DNA of 64,000 nt from Alitta virens (lineage: Eukaryota > Annelida > Polychaeta > Phyllodocida > Nereididae): assembly GCA_932294295.1 (NCBI GenBank), contig OW028573.1, forward strand, positions 51,182,329 through 51,246,328, in the 5' to 3' direction. Below are positions 60,602-64,000 of the stretch, one piece after another. Both the position numbers and the translations under genes were made by a program. Every line of letters starts with the position of its first letter. Positions within the stretch are counted from its first letter, which is position 1. The notes beneath the pieces are model-generated. The model saw nothing but the letters and a program-made list of their open reading frames with translations. It did not search any database and was not told the origin of the DNA.

Positions 60602-63600
60602 TCTAGACGGGTATGTAGGTCACTGCTACAACAGAACCAAATGCCTGTGGAAATTGCCGCATAACACAGCGAATTTTGCGGTTTGAGAGGGACCGTATTT
60701 GTATACTTTGAGAAATTTGATCAACTTTTGACGAAGTTATGCACTCCGGTCATCGTGGTTAGCGAACGTTCGCTTTGATAATGTCAGCTGTCAAATGGTA
60801 TGGACGTCGAACATGTATACAACCAGCCTCCAGCCGCCTTTGTTGCACATCTTATGTGCTCTAGTTCACATTGTTATATTTTCCTCATGCCGTGTACACG
60901 TGAACGGAAGGGTGTGATAGCTTCCATTTTTATCCAGAAGGTTTCTAGAAACCTTCAGGATGTTGGGAGAGTACATCAGAGGGAGAAGGGAATGAGTCAG
61001 GAACATTTTCAAACGAATAACCTCAGTGGAGATCAAGCTGAACAGTGTCACATAAGGCTTAGTATACTTTAAAATGCATTGTGCAATATCGTTCGGCTCG
61101 ATTGTTAGGAAGGATAGTAAGTGTGATAGTATGTGCTAAAACATACATAAAATGAGTGTGTACGGGGCCGAGAGCATTCATCATTTCACCTATCGGCACT
61201 TACTCGCACGCTCGCCAGCCTAGCTCTGTGTGTTATTCACTTAGTCCAACTTAGTTTTCTCTGTTAGACGCGGTTTTTGAGCTGGAATGAGTGTATGAAA
61301 TCCGTTAAGCTTAGGGAAACCTCCAGACTAACGTAGTACCACTTGCCACCACCAGGGGCGCGACGGTAAAGGTGAAGGCCACTCTGGCCTTAGTTCAGCA
61401 AACACAGTTTTGTATCCTTCCTATTCTTTCTTGAGTGAAAAACGAACCTCATTAATAACAACTACTATTTCTTAAACTGTAATTAAATCACTCTTGGAAG
61501 GCATCTTTATTTGTGCGGTTCTTGAACCTACATAGAGGCCGCCGGCAAATATGGCGGGAAATGCCGCGATTTGGATCCCACTTGGATCAATGTTACTCTG
61601 AGCCCTGGTTTTGCTAGGAGAATCAATTGCAGTTGAAATTTTCCAATCATAATGGCAATTGAGGATTTTTCATGCTTCTTAAGACCAGCATGACAAAGCC
61701 AGCTTGACCCACAGGCATCTTAATTGCAATTTGCACACTGAAGGCAAGTGTCAATAGTTTAATATACTTGCTTAATTTGAACAAACACAAACAGCCATTG
61801 TTTTCGAGAGTTTATGAAAGAAAATACAACCCCTGAGTTCAAAGATATCTGGTATTGTTTAGCATATTATATTATACTACCAATCACAAGTGCATGCCTG
61901 TCAAATTTTAAGGGAATCAATCTTCCAGTTAAGTTTGGTTGATTACATCCTATCTCATCTTTTACATTCATAGAAATCATGTGTTGGAGTTGTTGTTTGA
62001 AATATATATGCATTAATTTTTTACGCATTTCTCTACCGATGACTTGTCTGCGTGTTGTTTAAAACTAAAGCTACGATAAGCCAGGCAGAGAAGGTGGAGT
62101 TGCTTCAGGAAGATGATACAATGGATCTTATTTTGCCATCGAGGGAACAGCCAAATGTAGCTGCGCCTTGCCAAAATTATGCCAGTCATTACTATGGGCC
62201 ATTGACTCATCCTCACATGAGCAAATTCAACTTACACAATAATGCTATACAAGTAAAAACTTTAAAAAAAAGTATTTAATTTTATTGCGTTTACTGAGTT
62301 GTCTCTAATTAAGCAGTTTGCAGTTAAATGAAGAGTTCGGTGGATTAAGTTCTATGAGCATGTCAGTATTTAGTGATTTATACAACAGTAACACCCCACC
62401 TTCTGGATTAGCGCCGAAAGGCACTAGTTTGTTGATCTTTTGGCCACTGCATCTCTTCAGCAGTGGCTTATTATGCTATAACATGTGATAAATTGGGCCT
62501 TGGTGTTTATGAACATTCATCAAAATGCCTCAAACTTGCAAGAGACAAACATGGGAAGCTGCTTGTGCCATGTTTTTACAGGCCTTAACGGATGTCCATG
62601 TCATCGGTGCCATTTCCAAGATGTTGGCCCTGGAGACTTGCTCAGAAATATTCTGTTGTTCCAAAATATTACCGGACATAAGAGCTTGGCCGCACTTTTC
62701 TTTATCTTGAAGCTCTTAAGCTTAGCAATTTCCTGTCTCGCTAAATTCTCAAATATTTTTCTCATTTTTCAATATGATTGAAGCGGAGGGAAAGGGTAAA
62801 TATAACAAAACAAAAAACACTCACCGAAGAATTTGGGCGTGTGAAAAAAAAGAGATTTTGGCGAGTTTGTTGATAACAATTAATGAACGGTGCCATTTTG
62901 AAAGTCGGAGACAGAAAAAAAGTTGTTCGAGAAAGTCATAGAAACTGTAAGTCGTAAACACAAAATGGATAAACAGCAGTTCATGGTCATGAGATAGTCC
63001 CAGTAGCATCTCCAGCAGCAGCAGTAACAGCAACAGTAGCATCAGATAGACAGATGCCAGATTGACATGTGTTTGCACTATCAGAGTTGCATTTAAACTT
63101 GGTGGGTGCTGTGTTTATGCATGGAAGGCAATGGAAAACAATGGAAAACAATGGATATGTGTTGGGCCAAGGTACACAACTAGGAAGAATTGCTACATCT
63201 CGCTTAGAAGTCTAGCGTAACCTTGACGACCAAGGGATGCAGGGACAGGTACATCCGGGAGCTCTTAACAGACAGGAAGTGCCCTGCTGCACCTGAGCGC
63301 CATCTAGGAATGGGGTTGAATTTACTGATGGTATTTGGGACCCCCTGAGTTCTTTTGTTAGCAAGAATTTCTTGGAATAAATATTTCGGTAATGCCTTTT
63401 TCTTCTTTCCTTTTTTAGTTTCCCCTTTTATGACCGTCTGTCAACCCATCACATCAACCTTTGACGTCACAAAGCTCATTATTTCTCACAACATGCAACT
63501 TTCAAGACTGTTTCTTTCTCTTCTATTGGCTCCGTGTGGATCTGCCTGAATATTTTCGGGAATAGGCTTCGTGGCGTCTAATTCTGTTTGCCTTCAAGAT

Positions 63601-64000
63601 TTCCTGCCGATAAAACCAACCTATGTCATTTGATGTTAATGCTAACTTTGCATTCCTTATGAACGATGCCATTAATCATTTAATGAGGAAGTGTCGTAAA
63701 ATTCATCTAGTGGGATTCTTCCCGTGGGATTTGGCTGCGATTCTCATTTGTGTTCAATGTATAGTTAAAAAAGTGTCGAGACTTTCATTGTGAAGAGTTT
63801 TATTACCTCAGGTAACTAACCATGAAATTGTACGTTCGACACTTTGTCATTGATTCTCTGGTGGCCAGTATTTTGAAGGTAAACGGGAATGCAAATCATT
63901 GACATATTTGCTCGATGTTTCTGATATGCATACATCACTCTTAGAAATTAAATGTTTCAGACAAATGTTTGTTCCATCCAAAATATTGTTTAAAATCAGC
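60602..64000. other. Intergenic or intronic sequence, no gene seen
   Basis: It contains an E2F-like GGCGGGAAAT at 61553-61562, a CAG/CAA triplet run at 63008-63050, three 10-bp AATGGAAAAC-type units at 63124-63153 and a CRE (TGACGTCA) at 63462-63469. No coding frame has a recognisable domain. Confidence 0.45.

Noticed and set aside
61351..61372. CTCF site (CCACCAGGGGCGCG)
   Set aside because: One G short of the usual core, so the motif spacing is off; a partial match at 63297-63307 is also too weak.

Overview
This window looks like nuclear DNA from a metazoan. It is AT-rich, CpG-poor outside a few short islands, gene-sparse, and carries tRNA-derived SINEs, a non-LTR retrotransposon relic and non-autonomous DNA transposons. 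The only convincing protein-coding gene is a secreted multi-copy peptide precursor. Scattered TAGGCCTA-type words hint at a marine invertebrate, possibly an echinoderm or hemichordate, but the species is not resolved.

Layout: 1-1.9 kb is AT-rich flank. At 1.9-2.5 kb there is a GC-richer promoter region with E-boxes, an inverted CCAAT box, a CRE-like site and a TATA-like box. At 2470-4557 lies a single uninterrupted coding exon of 695 aa. It encodes a signal peptide, a small beta-sandwich domain resembling intradiol ring-cleavage dioxygenases, then 29 copies of a W(X6)W-Ile/Leu peptide set off by dibasic sites. A long probable 3'UTR follows to about 6.3 kb. The rest, about 57 kb, has no gene I can support. 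It holds a 1.78-kb terminal-inverted-repeat (TIR) transposon with GC-rich subterminal arrays (11.1-12.8 kb), dispersed repeat pairs (12.2/22.0 kb and 17.4/21.6 kb), a palindromic element (19.8 kb), a 21-bp minisatellite (22.75 kb), three copies of one SINE family (32.8, 52.1 and 55.1 kb), a 541-bp TIR element with inverted 20-bp arrays and a helix-turn-helix (HTH) remnant (46.9 kb), a LINE endonuclease relic (47.5-48.2 kb) and an A-B-A'-X-B' duplication (58.3-59.2 kb).

Small CpG-bearing clusters of CRE, YY1, NRF1 and CCAAT motifs near 35.75-36.1, 57.2 and 60.4-60.6 kb look like promoters or enhancers of genes whose other exons I cannot see.

The main discovery candidate is the precursor itself. 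Its W(X6)W spacing recalls the MIP/allatostatin-B family, but there is no amidation glycine, the peptides end in Ile or Leu, and an enzyme-fold domain sits in front of the repeats.
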